Positions 25,902 to 34,404 of a stretch of DNA of 64,000 bases are shown here, piece by piece (position 1 is the first letter of the stretch; each line of letters starts with the position of its first letter). The notes beneath the pieces are model-generated. The model saw only the letters and a program-made list of their open reading frames with translations. It was not told the DNA's origin and made no database searches. This DNA comes from CAVQJU01 sp963755195 (GTDB lineage: Bacteria > Acidobacteriota > Vicinamibacteria > Vicinamibacterales > CAVVIG01), in contig CAVWIZ010000008.1 of the NCBI GenBank assembly GCA_963755195.1, forward strand, positions 248,001 through 312,000, given 5' to 3'. A program made the translations under genes and the position numbers.

Positions 25902-27113
25902 ATGCGACGCGTGCTGAAGATCGATTTCGCGGAGCTCGGCCCCGGTCTGCTGTTGGCCGCGACCGGCATCGGCGTGGGCGACATGGTGTCGGCGACGATC
26001 GCGGGCGCCGAGTACGGCTTGACGCTCGTATGGGCGCTGGCCGCGGGCGTGCTGCTGAAGTTCGCGATTACGGAAGGCGCGGCCCGCTGGCAGCTTGCGA
26101 CGACGACCACGCTCGTTCAGGGCTGGCGCGATCATCTGCCCAGGGCCGTCGTCCTCGGTTTCTTCGCGTACTTCACGGTCTGGAGCTACATGGTCGCCAG
26201 CGCGCTGGTCGCCGCCAGCGCGATGGTGCCGGCCGCGGTGTTCCCGAGCGTGGCGCTGCCGATCTGGGGCTTGATTCATGCGGTCGCGGCGTTCGTGCTG
26301 GTGTACTTCGGGCGATATGAGCGGTTTCTCGGCATGATCAAGTGGTTCGTCGGCCTCAAGTTCGTCGCGGTCATCGGCTCGGCGCTCCTCATCGTGTTGT
26401 GGTCGGGCGCCGACTGGTCCGCCACGGGAAGCCGGTCGGCGTTCTCGGTCCCGTACACGCTGTCGCTGGTGGGAGGCGTCGGAGGGACCGTCACCTTGCT
26501 GTCATACGGCTACTGGATGCGGGAGCAAGGCTGGGCCGGATCCTCGCGTGTCGCGTCGGCCCGTGCGGATCTCACGGTGTCGTTCGGGCTGGTGTTCCTG
26601 TTCTCGCTGGCCATGATCTTCCTGTCATCGCAGATTCAGTGGGAAGGCCGGATTCTCGATGAGGGCCCGCGGCTCTGCCTGGTGCTCGCCGATCGCATTG
26701 GCGCCGAGATCGGCCCGATCGGTCGCACGATCTTCCTCGTGGGCTTCTGGGGCACCGCGTTCTCGTCGGTGCTGGGCGTGTGGCACGGCGTGCCGTTCCT
26801 CTTCGACGACTGGATCCATCTCTGGCGCGGACAGCAGCCGACCGGCCAGCAAGGCGGTGCGTATCGCGGCTGGGCGGCCTACCTCACCATCGGCGCCATC
26901 TCGGCGCTGCTCATTCGGCGGCCCGTCTGGCTGGTCTTCGCGTATACCGTCGTCGGCTCGATGTTCTTTCCGTTCGTAATCTCGACGCTGCTGTGGCTGA
27001 ACAACTCCGCGCGAATCCCCCGCGACAGCCGAAACGGACCGATCGCGAACGTCGTCCTCGGGGCGGCGCTGCTGCTGTATTTGTATCTGGGTGTGTATTC
27101 GGCGGTCATGTAG
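25902..27113 (+). CDS. Nramp-like metal transporter with altered ion-site motifs
   Basis: 403 residues with about 11 hydrophobic segments. The N-terminus (GPGLLLAATGIGVGDMVSAT) aligns with Nramp TM1, but the canonical D-P-G-N metal site reads as G-V-G-D. The TM6 region reads WGTAFSSVLGVWHGVPFLFD with no M-P-H triplet. Classical Nramp proteins move Mn2+ or Fe2+ with protons; divergent clades have changed ion selectivity, so the substrate cannot be assigned. A small membrane protein gene starts 2 bases after the stop. Confidence 0.85.
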   Translation: MRRVLKIDFAELGPGLLLAATGIGVGDMVSATIAGAEYGLTLVWALAAGVLLKFAITEGAARWQLATTTTLVQGWRDHLPRAVVLGFFAYFTVWSYMVASALVAASAMVPAAVFPSVALPIWGLIHAVAAFVLVYFGRYERFLGMIKWFVGLKFVAVIGSALLIVLWSGADWSATGSRSAFSVPYTLSLVGGVGGTVTLLSYGYWMREQGWAGSSRVASARADLTVSFGLVFLFSLAMIFLSSQIQWEGRILDEGPRLCLVLADRIGAEIGPIGRTIFLVGFWGTAFSSVLGVWHGVPFLFDDWIHLWRGQQPTGQQGGAYRGWAAYLTIGAISALLIRRPVWLVFAYTVVGSMFFPFVISTLLWLNNSARIPRDSRNGPIANVVLGAALLLYLYLGVYSAVM

Positions 27114-27115
27114 CG

Positions 27116-27427
27116 ATGTACACTGCCCTTCCTGGAGGGAGTTCCGTGGTGCGCTGGCGCGTGGCTCCGTGGATCATCGGTGGCGTTGTCGGGGGGATTC
27201 TACGCTTCGCTGCCAGTCGGGCCAGTTTGTCCGCGTTTGCGCTAGACCCGGCCCTCTTTGGATCGCTGCTTGGCTTCGCCACATTAATGACGGTTGGTCT
27301 CAGCTACTCGGAGTGGCCTCCCGAGGTGAAGCGCGGTCGGAAGCTGGTAGCCATCGTTTTATCTGTGCTGGGGGGCACGGCGATCGTGCTGCTCGTCAGT
27401 GTGGTTGAAGACTGGTTGGCGCGCTGA
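27116..27427 (+). CDS. Small membrane protein downstream of Nramp-like gene
   Basis: 103 residues (MYTALPGGSSVVRWRVAPWI). Three hydrophobic stretches occur at about 19-30, 43-62 and 75-96 (AIVLSVLGGTAIVLLVSVVE), with a charged loop KRGRKL. The ATG lies two bases beyond the transporter stop, so they should be cotranscribed; a GTG ten codons further in is an alternative start. No family recognised; it could be an accessory protein of the transporter. Confidence 0.6.
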   Translation: MYTALPGGSSVVRWRVAPWIIGGVVGGILRFAASRASLSAFALDPALFGSLLGFATLMTVGLSYSEWPPEVKRGRKLVAIVLSVLGGTAIVLLVSVVEDWLAR

Positions 27428-27474
27428 CGACCTGGTGCTACCGCACGTCGGTCATGGCTACGTCGCCGGCGTCA

Positions 27475-28120
27475 TCACGTCCGCCGCATCGACATCCGCA
27501 TCGTCAGGTTCTGACGCTCCACGTAGCTGGTCGAGATGTGCTTTGGATCCGGGTCACCAGTGATTGGTGTCGGAATGCAACCGAGGCACTTGGCCGGGCT
27601 GTAACGCGTCTCGTTCTCGCCGGATGCGCCGTAGAGCTTCACGAGCATCGAATAGTCCACGTCGCCGCCGAACGCGTCCTCGACGGCTGCCAGATAGGGC
27701 CTGTGGCCGTCCGTGGTGAGCTGCACGCGATTCGCGAGTCGTGCGGCTACGTCGTTCATGAAGTCGCACGCGGTGGCTACGTCGCGCGGTCCGAGTCGCC
27801 ACGAGAGCATCAGCTTAGAATCGGCGTCGAGTGCTGTCCACGTCCAGCAATGGCCGCAGCCTTTAGCCTTCTTTTCATCTGGCGTGTTCATTTCCTTCGA
27901 GCCGACGAAGGACCAGATTTCATCGCACTGCACGCGCTTCGAGCGGATGTTGCGGATCGTCTCGTCCTGAAACTTCGAGCACGCCGCGCCAAGGTCCACC
28001 AGCAACTTGGCTACGGTGTTCTTGGCAGCGCCGGTCATACGGACGGTCGCTCGGACGCTGTTGCCCTCGACTAGGGCCGCTACCACTCGCGCCCGGTCCC
28101 TTGTGCTCAAGCCTGTTCAT
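27475..28120 (-). pseudogene. IS1-type transposase, truncated and frameshifted
   Basis: The coding sense reads STRDRARVVAALVEGNSVRA, a helix-turn-helix (GAAKNTVAKLLVDLGAAC), then the DDE-type core CDEIWSFVGSKEMN, WTWTALDADSKLMLSW, QLTTDGHRPYLAAVEDAF and DPKHISTSYVERQNLTMRM. Full-length relatives continue MRRFTRLTNAFSKK; here the frame ends MRMSMRRT-stop at 27475, so the C-terminal catalytic Glu region is lost. The true N-terminus MNR starts at 28120 and a one-base insertion near 28111-28112 breaks it from LSTRDR. It cannot be active. No terminal inverted repeat was identified. Confidence 0.85.
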
Positions 28121-28147
28121 ACTGACCGTTACATGACCGCCTATGCC

Positions 28148-28236
28148 AATGCAAGCATGGCCGTTACAAGCGATGCTTGCATTATCTGGGGAGTCCGGAC
28201 TAGAATGCAAGCACGGCCAAAGGACCGTGCTTGCAT
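28148..28236. promoter_or_regulatory. Paired TGCAAGCA palindromes before P63C gene
   Basis: Two perfect inverted repeats. The first has 11-base arms AATGCAAGCAT / ATGCTTGCATT (28148-28158, 28173-28183; 14-base loop). The second has 12-base arms ATGCAAGCACGG / CCGTGCTTGCAT (28205-28216, 28225-28236; 8-base loop). The right arm overlaps the ATG of the P63C gene, so binding or folding there would affect its expression. Operator sites for an element-encoded regulator are the likeliest role. Confidence 0.75.
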
Positions 28237-29218
28237 GGCGGATGACAAAGACGACAAGAAGGACGAAACCAAGGTGGCTGGCGGGCTTGCCCGCGCCAAG
28301 GCCCTGACGCCAGAGCGCAAGAGCCAGATAGCGGCAAGAGCTGCGGCGGCTCGATGGGGTAAGGTGCCAAAGGCCACGCATCACGGCAACTTCAAGGAAC
28401 ACTTCGGATTCGACGTTGATTGCTACGTGCTGGACGATGATCGCAAGACTGCCGTCGTTAGCCAGCGTGGCATGGCCGCTGCTCTCGGTTTGGTCGAGCG
28501 CGGCAATGCGTTTATCAGGTTCGCCAACGGAAGAGCCGTCGCCAAATACGGCGGCGCCGATATTGGTGAAAAAGTGGCAAATCCCCTTGTTTTTACTTGG
28601 GGAACTAGTGGCGCCGGAATCCACGGCTACGACGTCACGCTACTAATAGACGTCTGTAAGGCGATCACCAAGGCGGCCGACGCAGGCGCCCTAGCCAGCG
28701 CAAGGTATCAGAATCTAATCAAGCAGGCGCACGTCATCATCAACGCTTCGGCCAAGGCAGGCATCACCGGGCTTGTTTACGCACTTGCCGGATATGACGC
28801 AACGCGCGAAGAAATCATTACGGCGTTCAAGTTCTACGTTCGTGAAGAAGCCAGAGAATACGAAAAAGAGTTTCCAGACCAACTCTACGCAGAGTGGTAT
28901 CGCCTGTATGAGTTACCGAAACCGGAACGCAACAAGCCGTGGAAGTTCAAGCATCTGACGCTCAATCACGTCTATCGCCCACTGGCACGCAGCAACGGCA
29001 AGGTGTTGGAGTTGACGCAGATGCAGAGGATGAAGAGCGGAAAGCGGTGGAGCAAACTGCATCAGTTTCTTTCCGAGATCGGCGTGAAGGCCCTGCGACA
29101 ACACAACGGCCAATTGCTGGGAATCGCACGAATCGCCAAGGACAAATCAGAATATGAGGGATACGTGCAGCGTCTGTTTGGAGAGCAGCCAGGATTCTTC
29201 GACTTGGACAGGGATTAG
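28235..29218 (+). CDS. P63C-domain protein
   Basis: 327 residues (MADDKDDKKDETKVAGGLAR). The first 45 are charged and contain ARAKALTPERKSQIAARAAA-ARWG, a basic motif also present in the convergent neighbour. The P63C-like region follows: YVLDDDRKTAVVSQRGMAAA, LGLVERGNAFIRF, ITGLVYALAGYDATREEI, EEAREYEKEFPDQLYAEWYR and YRPLARSNGKVLELTQMQRM. P63C proteins occur on phages, plasmids and islands; their molecular role is not established. Base composition is visibly lower in GC than the flanks. It follows a dead IS1-type transposase and two palindromes, and overlaps the convergent small gene by four bases. Confidence 0.78.
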   Translation: MADDKDDKKDETKVAGGLARAKALTPERKSQIAARAAAARWGKVPKATHHGNFKEHFGFDVDCYVLDDDRKTAVVSQRGMAAALGLVERGNAFIRFANGRAVAKYGGADIGEKVANPLVFTWGTSGAGIHGYDVTLLIDVCKAITKAADAGALASARYQNLIKQAHVIINASAKAGITGLVYALAGYDATREEIITAFKFYVREEAREYEKEFPDQLYAEWYRLYELPKPERNKPWKFKHLTLNHVYRPLARSNGKVLELTQMQRMKSGKRWSKLHQFLSEIGVKALRQHNGQLLGIARIAKDKSEYEGYVQRLFGEQPGFFDLDRD

Positions 29219-29487
29219 CCCCAGCGAGTCTTAGCGGCTTTCTTGGCGATGGCCTTGCGGCGAGCTGGCGTGAGTGCCTTAGCCCGCGCATGGCCGCCCT
29301 TGACCCCGCCGAGCTTCCCGAGGGCTACAGCGGCCGGGTTCTTGCCCTTATCCGGATCATCCAATGGAGAGCCGTCTAGCTTCTCCCCGATGGCCTGTTC
29401 AACGACCCTGCGGGCAATGGTCGTAAAATCGTGCGGCGTGCCTTCTCGCTTCGGTTTAGATTTCTTCGTGCTTGAACGGTTAGGCAT
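29215..29487 (-). CDS. Small basic protein with ARAKALTP motif
   Basis: 90 residues: MPNRSSTKKSKPKREGTPHD, a helical centre (FTTIARRVVEQAIGEKLDG) and a C-terminus AAVALGKLGGVKGGHARAKA-LTPARRKAIAKKAAKTRWG. The GG-X-ARAKALTP-X-R-X2-IA-X2-AA-X2-RW block is common in small proteins on mobile elements, sometimes labelled histone-like, probably nucleic-acid binding. The same block starts the convergent P63C protein, suggesting they interact with the same target. Codon use is lower GC than flanking genes. Confidence 0.7.
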   Translation of the reverse strand: MPNRSSTKKSKPKREGTPHDFTTIARRVVEQAIGEKLDGSPLDDPDKGKNPAAVALGKLGGVKGGHARAKALTPARRKAIAKKAAKTRWG

Positions 29488-29629
29488 ACGTCATTCTGGC
29501 ACGAACGGACCCGGCCGAACGAGTCAGCGATTTTCAAACTGACCCACTACCCCCGCCTCAGATTCTTGCCTTTGAGCAGGCTCGAGTTGACCTCAGTGGT
29601 TCTCACTTCCGTAGGCGTATGATCCTCCG

Positions 29630-32428
29630 ATGCGCACCACCGCGCTGCTGCTCGTGTGCCTGGTCGGGCTGACTGCTCGCGCCACGACTCAGGCCGACTC
29701 GGCCGCCTCCTGGCTCGCGCGCGGCGACCAGGAGCGCCAGGCCGGCAAATACGCCGAGGCCCTCAGCTCGTACGAGCGGGCGCGCGAAGCCGCGGAACAA
29801 ACGAACGACCTGTCGAGGATCGCCGCGGCGTGGCACGGCCTGGGGACGAGCTACACATTTCAGAGTGAATACCGCCGCGCACTGGAGTGCCTCGAGAAAG
29901 CGGTGGCGATGCGCGAGCAGCTCGGCGAGACGGCCGCGCTTGCCGCGTCACTGTCGGGTGTGGGAATCATCCACCGGCAGCAGGGTCGCGTCGGCGACGC
30001 GATCGTCTTCTACACGCGGGCGCTCAGCCTTCTGGGCCCTGACGATCGGCTCATGACGGCGCGCATCCTGAACAACATCGGCGTCGCGCAGGTGGCGCAG
30101 GGCGAATACGACGCCGCGCTTCGCTATTACGCCGAGAGCCTGCCCATCAACGAGGCGCTGAACAACGTCGCCGGAGTGTCGAGCACTCTCATAAACATCG
30201 GGATCGTCCATCGCCAGCGCGGGGACAACGCCGCGGCGCTTCAGTCGTACGAGCGGGGACTCGTGCTGGCGCGGGGGATCGGCGATCGCGCGACGACAGC
30301 CGAGGCGCTCAAGGCGATCGGCGTGGTCCACAGCTCGCAGGGGAACGAGCCGGTCGCCATGGACTTCTATGCCAAGGCCCGCGCGCTCTACACGGAGCTC
30401 GGCGATCAACGGCAGATCGCGCTCATCCAGTACAACGTGGGAGTCCTGCAACAACGCGCCAACGAGCCGGCGCTGGCGCGAGCGTCGCACCTCGAGGCGC
30501 TCCGGATTCGCGAGGCGATTGGCGATCAGGTGGGGATTGCCGAATCGAGACTGGCCCTTGGCGGCCTTTCGCGCGGCCTGGGCGACCTCGATACGGCGGA
30601 ACATGAGTCGAACAGAGCCCTCGCCATCTACGAGGCGATCGGCGATCGCCGCGGAACATGTCTTGCCCTCAACGGCCTCCAGTTGATTGCGATCCAGCAG
30701 GGACGTCACGCTGTGGCAGTTTCGCTCGGTCAACGCGCGGCGGATCTCGCACAGCGCATGGGCGACCGCGAGCGGCTCTGGCAAACGCTGACCCTGACCG
30801 GACGCGCCCAGTCGGCGCTCGGCAACACCGCGCAGGCGCGCGAGAGCCTGACGGCGGCGATTCGCACCATCGAGGCGCTCCGGGACGACGTGGCGGGTGG
30901 CGAGGCCGACCGGCAGCGCGCGTTCGAACGAAAGGTGGCGCCCTATCATCGGCTCCTGTCGCTCTCGATCGCCGAAGGCGCCAACACCGATGCGCTTCGG
31001 ATGGCCGAGCGCGCGAAGGCGCGCGTCGTCCTCGACATCCTGCAGAGCGGACGCGTGAACATCACGAGCGCCATGACCGAAGCGGAACGCACCGAAGAGC
31101 GCGCGATCCTGAACGACCTCGCGGCGCTCAATGCGCGCGTGGTGCTGGAGCGGCGTCGAACACAAGGCGACCCGGCCCTGCTCGCCGACCTCGAACAACA
31201 GCTGTCTCGCGCCAGGTTTGCGCGAGAAGCGCTCGAAACCCGTCTCTTTGCGGCACACCCCGAGTTGCGGCGGCAACGCAGCGAAACCCCGCCGGCCGGG
31301 ATCGACGAGATCGCGTCCGCTCTTCCTGACACCGCGACCGCCGCCCTGCAGTATGTCGTCACCGAGGATGACGCGTGGCTGTTCGTCATCACCAAGTCGA
31401 TCCGGGACGGACATGCCACTCCACGTCTCGACGTGCATCGCCTGTCGATCAAGCCCGCCGAGCTGACGCAACTGACCGAACGCTTGACGACTCAGCTCGC
31501 GCAACGCGACCTGGGATTCCGGCCGACCGCGGCGCAGGCGTACGACATCCTGCTCCGGCCAGCGGCCGTGCAACTGGCCGGCGTGTCGACACTGGTCATC
31601 GTTCCCGACGCGATCCTCTGGCGCGTGCCGTTTCAGGCGCTCTGGAACCGCCGGCTCGGGCAGTACGTCGTCGAGAGCCAGGCCGTGACGTATAGCCCGT
31701 CGTTGTCCGTCCTGGTGGAGATGCGCCGGGCGAACAGGCAGGACCGGACGGCGGCGAACACGGCGAACACGCTACTGGCCTTTGGCGATCCCTCGCAGTC
31801 CGAGTCCGCTCGCGCCGGCGCAGGGCTGCGGTTGAGCCCTCTCGCACCACTGCCCTCGGCCGCCGCCGAGGTGAGAGCGCTTGGACGGCTGTACGGCGCC
31901 TCGACGAGCCGCGTCTACGTGGGCCGTGACGCGCGTGAAGATCGCATGAAGTCGGAGGCGTCACGTTTCTCCATCCTGCACCTCGCGACTCACGGCGTGC
32001 TGGACGATGCCAGCCCGATGTACTCGCAGGTGCTCCTGGCCCCTTCGCCGGGAGCAGCGGGTGACGACGGCCAGCTCCAGGCATGGGAACTGGCGCGATT
32101 GCAGCTCAACGCCAGACTCGTCGTGCTCTCGGGTTGCGAAACAGCTCGCGGCCGCGTCGCACCGGGTGAAGGCGTCATCGGACTGACCTGGTCGTTGTTC
32201 GTCGCCGGCGCCTCGACTGCGGTCGTCAGCCAGTGGTCGGTGGATTCGGCGAGCACGTCCGACCTCATGCTGGCGTTTCATCGCCACATGCTCGCGCGGA
32301 CGAAGAGCGGCCGAACCATGTCGGCCGCCCGAGCCCTCCAACAGGCAGCGATACCGTCGCTTCGCAGTTCGCAGTATCGCCACCCGTTTTACTGGGCCGC
32401 CTTCGTCGTCGTCGGCGACGGCCTCTAG
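29630..32428 (+). CDS. Exported TPR-CHAT protease
   Basis: 932 residues. A signal peptide (MRTTALLLVCLVGLTARATT) is followed by tandem tetratricopeptide repeats from about 25 to 400 (GKYAEALSSYERA, GEYDAALRYYAESL, GDNAAALQSYERGL, GNEPVAMDFYAKA), a coiled helical connector, and a C-terminal CHAT domain (about 600-932). The CHAT catalytic pair is present: His788 in LHLATHGV and Cys836 in VVLSGCETARG, followed by GVIGLTWSLFVAGASTAVVS. CHAT domains are caspase-like Cys proteases activated through their TPR partner. Export implies a periplasmic target. The convergent lipoprotein / anti-sigma / sigma operon ends 78 bases away. Confidence 0.95.
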   Translation: MRTTALLLVCLVGLTARATTQADSAASWLARGDQERQAGKYAEALSSYERAREAAEQTNDLSRIAAAWHGLGTSYTFQSEYRRALECLEKAVAMREQLGETAALAASLSGVGIIHRQQGRVGDAIVFYTRALSLLGPDDRLMTARILNNIGVAQVAQGEYDAALRYYAESLPINEALNNVAGVSSTLINIGIVHRQRGDNAAALQSYERGLVLARGIGDRATTAEALKAIGVVHSSQGNEPVAMDFYAKARALYTELGDQRQIALIQYNVGVLQQRANEPALARASHLEALRIREAIGDQVGIAESRLALGGLSRGLGDLDTAEHESNRALAIYEAIGDRRGTCLALNGLQLIAIQQGRHAVAVSLGQRAADLAQRMGDRERLWQTLTLTGRAQSALGNTAQARESLTAAIRTIEALRDDVAGGEADRQRAFERKVAPYHRLLSLSIAEGANTDALRMAERAKARVVLDILQSGRVNITSAMTEAERTEERAILNDLAALNARVVLERRRTQGDPALLADLEQQLSRARFAREALETRLFAAHPELRRQRSETPPAGIDEIASALPDTATAALQYVVTEDDAWLFVITKSIRDGHATPRLDVHRLSIKPAELTQLTERLTTQLAQRDLGFRPTAAQAYDILLRPAAVQLAGVSTLVIVPDAILWRVPFQALWNRRLGQYVVESQAVTYSPSLSVLVEMRRANRQDRTAANTANTLLAFGDPSQSESARAGAGLRLSPLAPLPSAAAEVRALGRLYGASTSRVYVGRDAREDRMKSEASRFSILHLATHGVLDDASPMYSQVLLAPSPGAAGDDGQLQAWELARLQLNARLVVLSGCETARGRVAPGEGVIGLTWSLFVAGASTAVVSQWSVDSASTSDLMLAFHRHMLARTKSGRTMSAARALQQAAIPSLRSSQYRHPFYWAAFVVVGDGL

Positions 32429-32444
32429 ATAGCACGAGAATGCG

Positions 32445-32498
32445 AGGGCGAAGGGCTGAGGGCTAGCCCTGAACGCCAGCCCTTAGCCCTTAGCCCTC
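32445..32498. terminator. Inverted AGGGCTN heptamer arrays, likely bidirectional terminator
   Basis: Three units AGGGCGA-AGGGCTG-AGGGCTA face GCCCTGAACGCC and three units AGCCCTT-AGCCCTT-AGCCCTC. The arms can fold into a GC-rich hairpin between the convergent CHAT and lipoprotein genes. Related arrays lie at 53658-53688 and 63546-63594. Confidence 0.7.
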
Positions 32499-32505
32499 CA
32501 CCCGA

Positions 32506-33072
32506 TTAACGGATCTCTATCTGCACCGTAAAGGACTGGCCCGAAGGGCTGAAGTTGAGGACGAAGATCCGGAAGGCTTCCCCCGCCTTCATGGGATAGG
32601 TGACCTGTTCCATCGTTCCGTTGAACGCCGTGGAGTCCACGGAGATCGCGCACTGGATCGTATTGATCGTGCAATTGATGTCGCTCAGCGAGAGATCGAG
32701 GTCGATCAGTCCGTTCGGCCAGGTGAGGGTGACGGTGGCCTGGCCGTCGCGCGGCGCCACGAAGTCGTACTGTCTCCACCAATCGGGCGCCAGGGTGCTG
32801 TTGACGGTCCCGGTCAGCGTTTGCGTGAACGGCTGAGCCGGCGGCGCGGGTGCTGGTGTGGGCGCGGGAGCCGGAGTGGGCGCCGGAGCAGGAGCAGGAG
32901 CCGGCGTGGGCGTCGGCACGGGTGCGGGCGCGGGTGAAGGCACTGGCGTGGGAGTCGACGGGCTGCTCGGACTGCTGCCACAGCCGACCAGGAACAGTGA
33001 AGTCAAGGTGACTGCCGTCACCGACTTCAGAAATCCCAGGAACGAGACGTTTGACATGGGTTTGTTTTTCAC
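32506..33072 (-). CDS. Lipoprotein with Pro-rich linker and PPC-like domain
   Basis: 188 residues from GTG 33072, chosen because GGAGAG sits 6 bases upstream (the product begins MKNKPMSNVSFLGFLKSV). A lipobox (LTSLFLVGCGSS) is followed by a low-complexity stretch of alternating Pro-Ala/Thr, about 45 residues, that would span the periplasm. The C-terminal 110 residues (FTQTLTGTVNS, WWRQYDFVAPRDGQATVTLT, GEAFRIFVLNFSPSGQSFTV) look like a bacterial pre-peptidase C-terminal beta-sandwich. It is the last gene after the anti-sigma gene on the same strand and converges on the CHAT protease gene. Confidence 0.82.
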   Translation of the reverse strand: MKNKPMSNVSFLGFLKSVTAVTLTSLFLVGCGSSPSSPSTPTPVPSPAPAPVPTPTPAPAPAPAPTPAPAPTPAPAPPAQPFTQTLTGTVNSTLAPDWWRQYDFVAPRDGQATVTLTWPNGLIDLDLSLSDINCTINTIQCAISVDSTAFNGTMEQVTYPMKAGEAFRIFVLNFSPSGQSFTVQIEIR

Positions 33073-33183
33073 GACTTGCTCTCCTCTTCCGGCATTGACC
33101 GGCATTGAAGGGACGCGACTCGTGCGTCCCTCTTTCGCAGTGTCAAGAGGTGGAGCGGTGGCCGGTATTACCGGAGTCGGAAA

Positions 33184-34354
33184 CTATTTCGGCGAGCGAA
33201 GGCTGTCGATGAGCGAGGCGACAATCGGAGCCGACGGATTCTCGGTCCGCAGCGCGCGCAGCTCCGCTTCGGCTTCGTCGATCAATCCTGCGCCCGCGTA
33301 GAGGGTCGCGAGCAACAGTCGCGATGGGGGGGACAACGCGCGAGCGCGTGAAAGGCCCTCGGACTGGGCCGCCGTGATGACCGCGAATCGCGCTTCCGGA
33401 GACGGTGGCAGCGGCGCGGTGACGGCCTTGCCAGGAGCGAGCCCCCGCACTTGCCAGCTGTAGACACGTCCACGGTCGACCGCCCGGGGACTCACCCAAC
33501 GCGGTTCGGTGACCGTGGGGCTCTCGAGCACTTTGTTGAATTGCTGGTCGTAGACAGAGACGACGTAGCCGGTGGCCCCTTCGAGTCGCCGCCAGCTGAA
33601 CTCCGGTCGATCGGATTCGACGGCGGTGCCGACGGGAGCCAAGACGCCGAACGCCGCCGCTTCGGGCGCGGTGCCCATCAGAGCCCCGGCTTCCAGGCGA
33701 ATGCCTGTCATGTCTCGAGTGTCCACGCGGCCGCGTGAGAGAGCGCGCGCGACGAGCGTGCGGTCGCCGGCTGGCAACGTCGCGAGTCCCTCCAGGTTGC
33801 CCGCCCTGTCGATCGCGATTGTCTGACCGCCGTCGCGAAGCGTTACGATCCCTTCAGTGGACGGGACGGCGGCCTGAGACGTCTCAGGCCTGGGCGCAGG
33901 ATTCGTTCGTGGAATCAGGAACCATGCGGCGACGGCGACGGCCGGGACGGCCAGCCACGCGACGCGGTTTCCCCAGACGCCGTGGAAGAATGCCGCGACG
34001 GCCCCGGAGCCCTCCGATGCGTGCTGGCCGGATGCCAGCAAGGCCTTGAACTGCCGCAGATCGCCGACTTCACCCGCACACGTCGGACAGTCGCGCAGGT
34101 GCGCATCGAACCACTCGCGATCGACAGCATCCGCTGCCCCATCGACGTACATCGTCATCTGTTCGTGGGACAGATGGTCGCCAGTCTCACGTAGCAGCGC
34201 TCGCCACGCCACCGGTCGCCTGGGGATCGGCAGCCAGGCTCGCGCGGCACGCCGCGCACTCCTGGAGATGATCGTCGACGACCAGCAGGACGTCCGGCGG
34301 CAAGGTGCCGCGCCGGTAGCGCTCGACGACGTCCGCTGTGACATGGTTAGACAT
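33184..34354 (-). CDS. Transmembrane zinc-finger anti-sigma factor, frameshifted
   Basis: The start MSNHVTADVVERYRRGTLPP leads to a first zinc finger DDHLQECAACRASL; after a frame break near 34205-34215 a second finger follows (EWFDAHLRDCPTCAGEVGDL), each H-X3-C-X2-C. One membrane helix (VAWLAVPAVAVAAWFLIP) separates the cytoplasmic fingers from a periplasmic region containing a Fn3-like sandwich (DRPEFSWRRLEGATGYVVSV, YSWQVRGLAPGK) and a short TPR-like tail (SRLLLATLYAGAGLIDEAEA). Rebuilt length is about 389. It lies 50 bases after the sigma-factor gene, the standard arrangement for a factor sequestered at the membrane. Confidence 0.8.
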
Positions 34355-34404
34355 AGCAAGTCGCGTCCGGTTTCATCGGGATCGCTGGCATCATGTGAAG
34401 AGCG

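Noticed and set aside
29215..29487. Histone H1 homolog
   Set aside because: Basic Lys/Ala-rich tail only; no globular domain, and the same motif occurs in the P63C protein, so a mobile-element-specific role is more likely.
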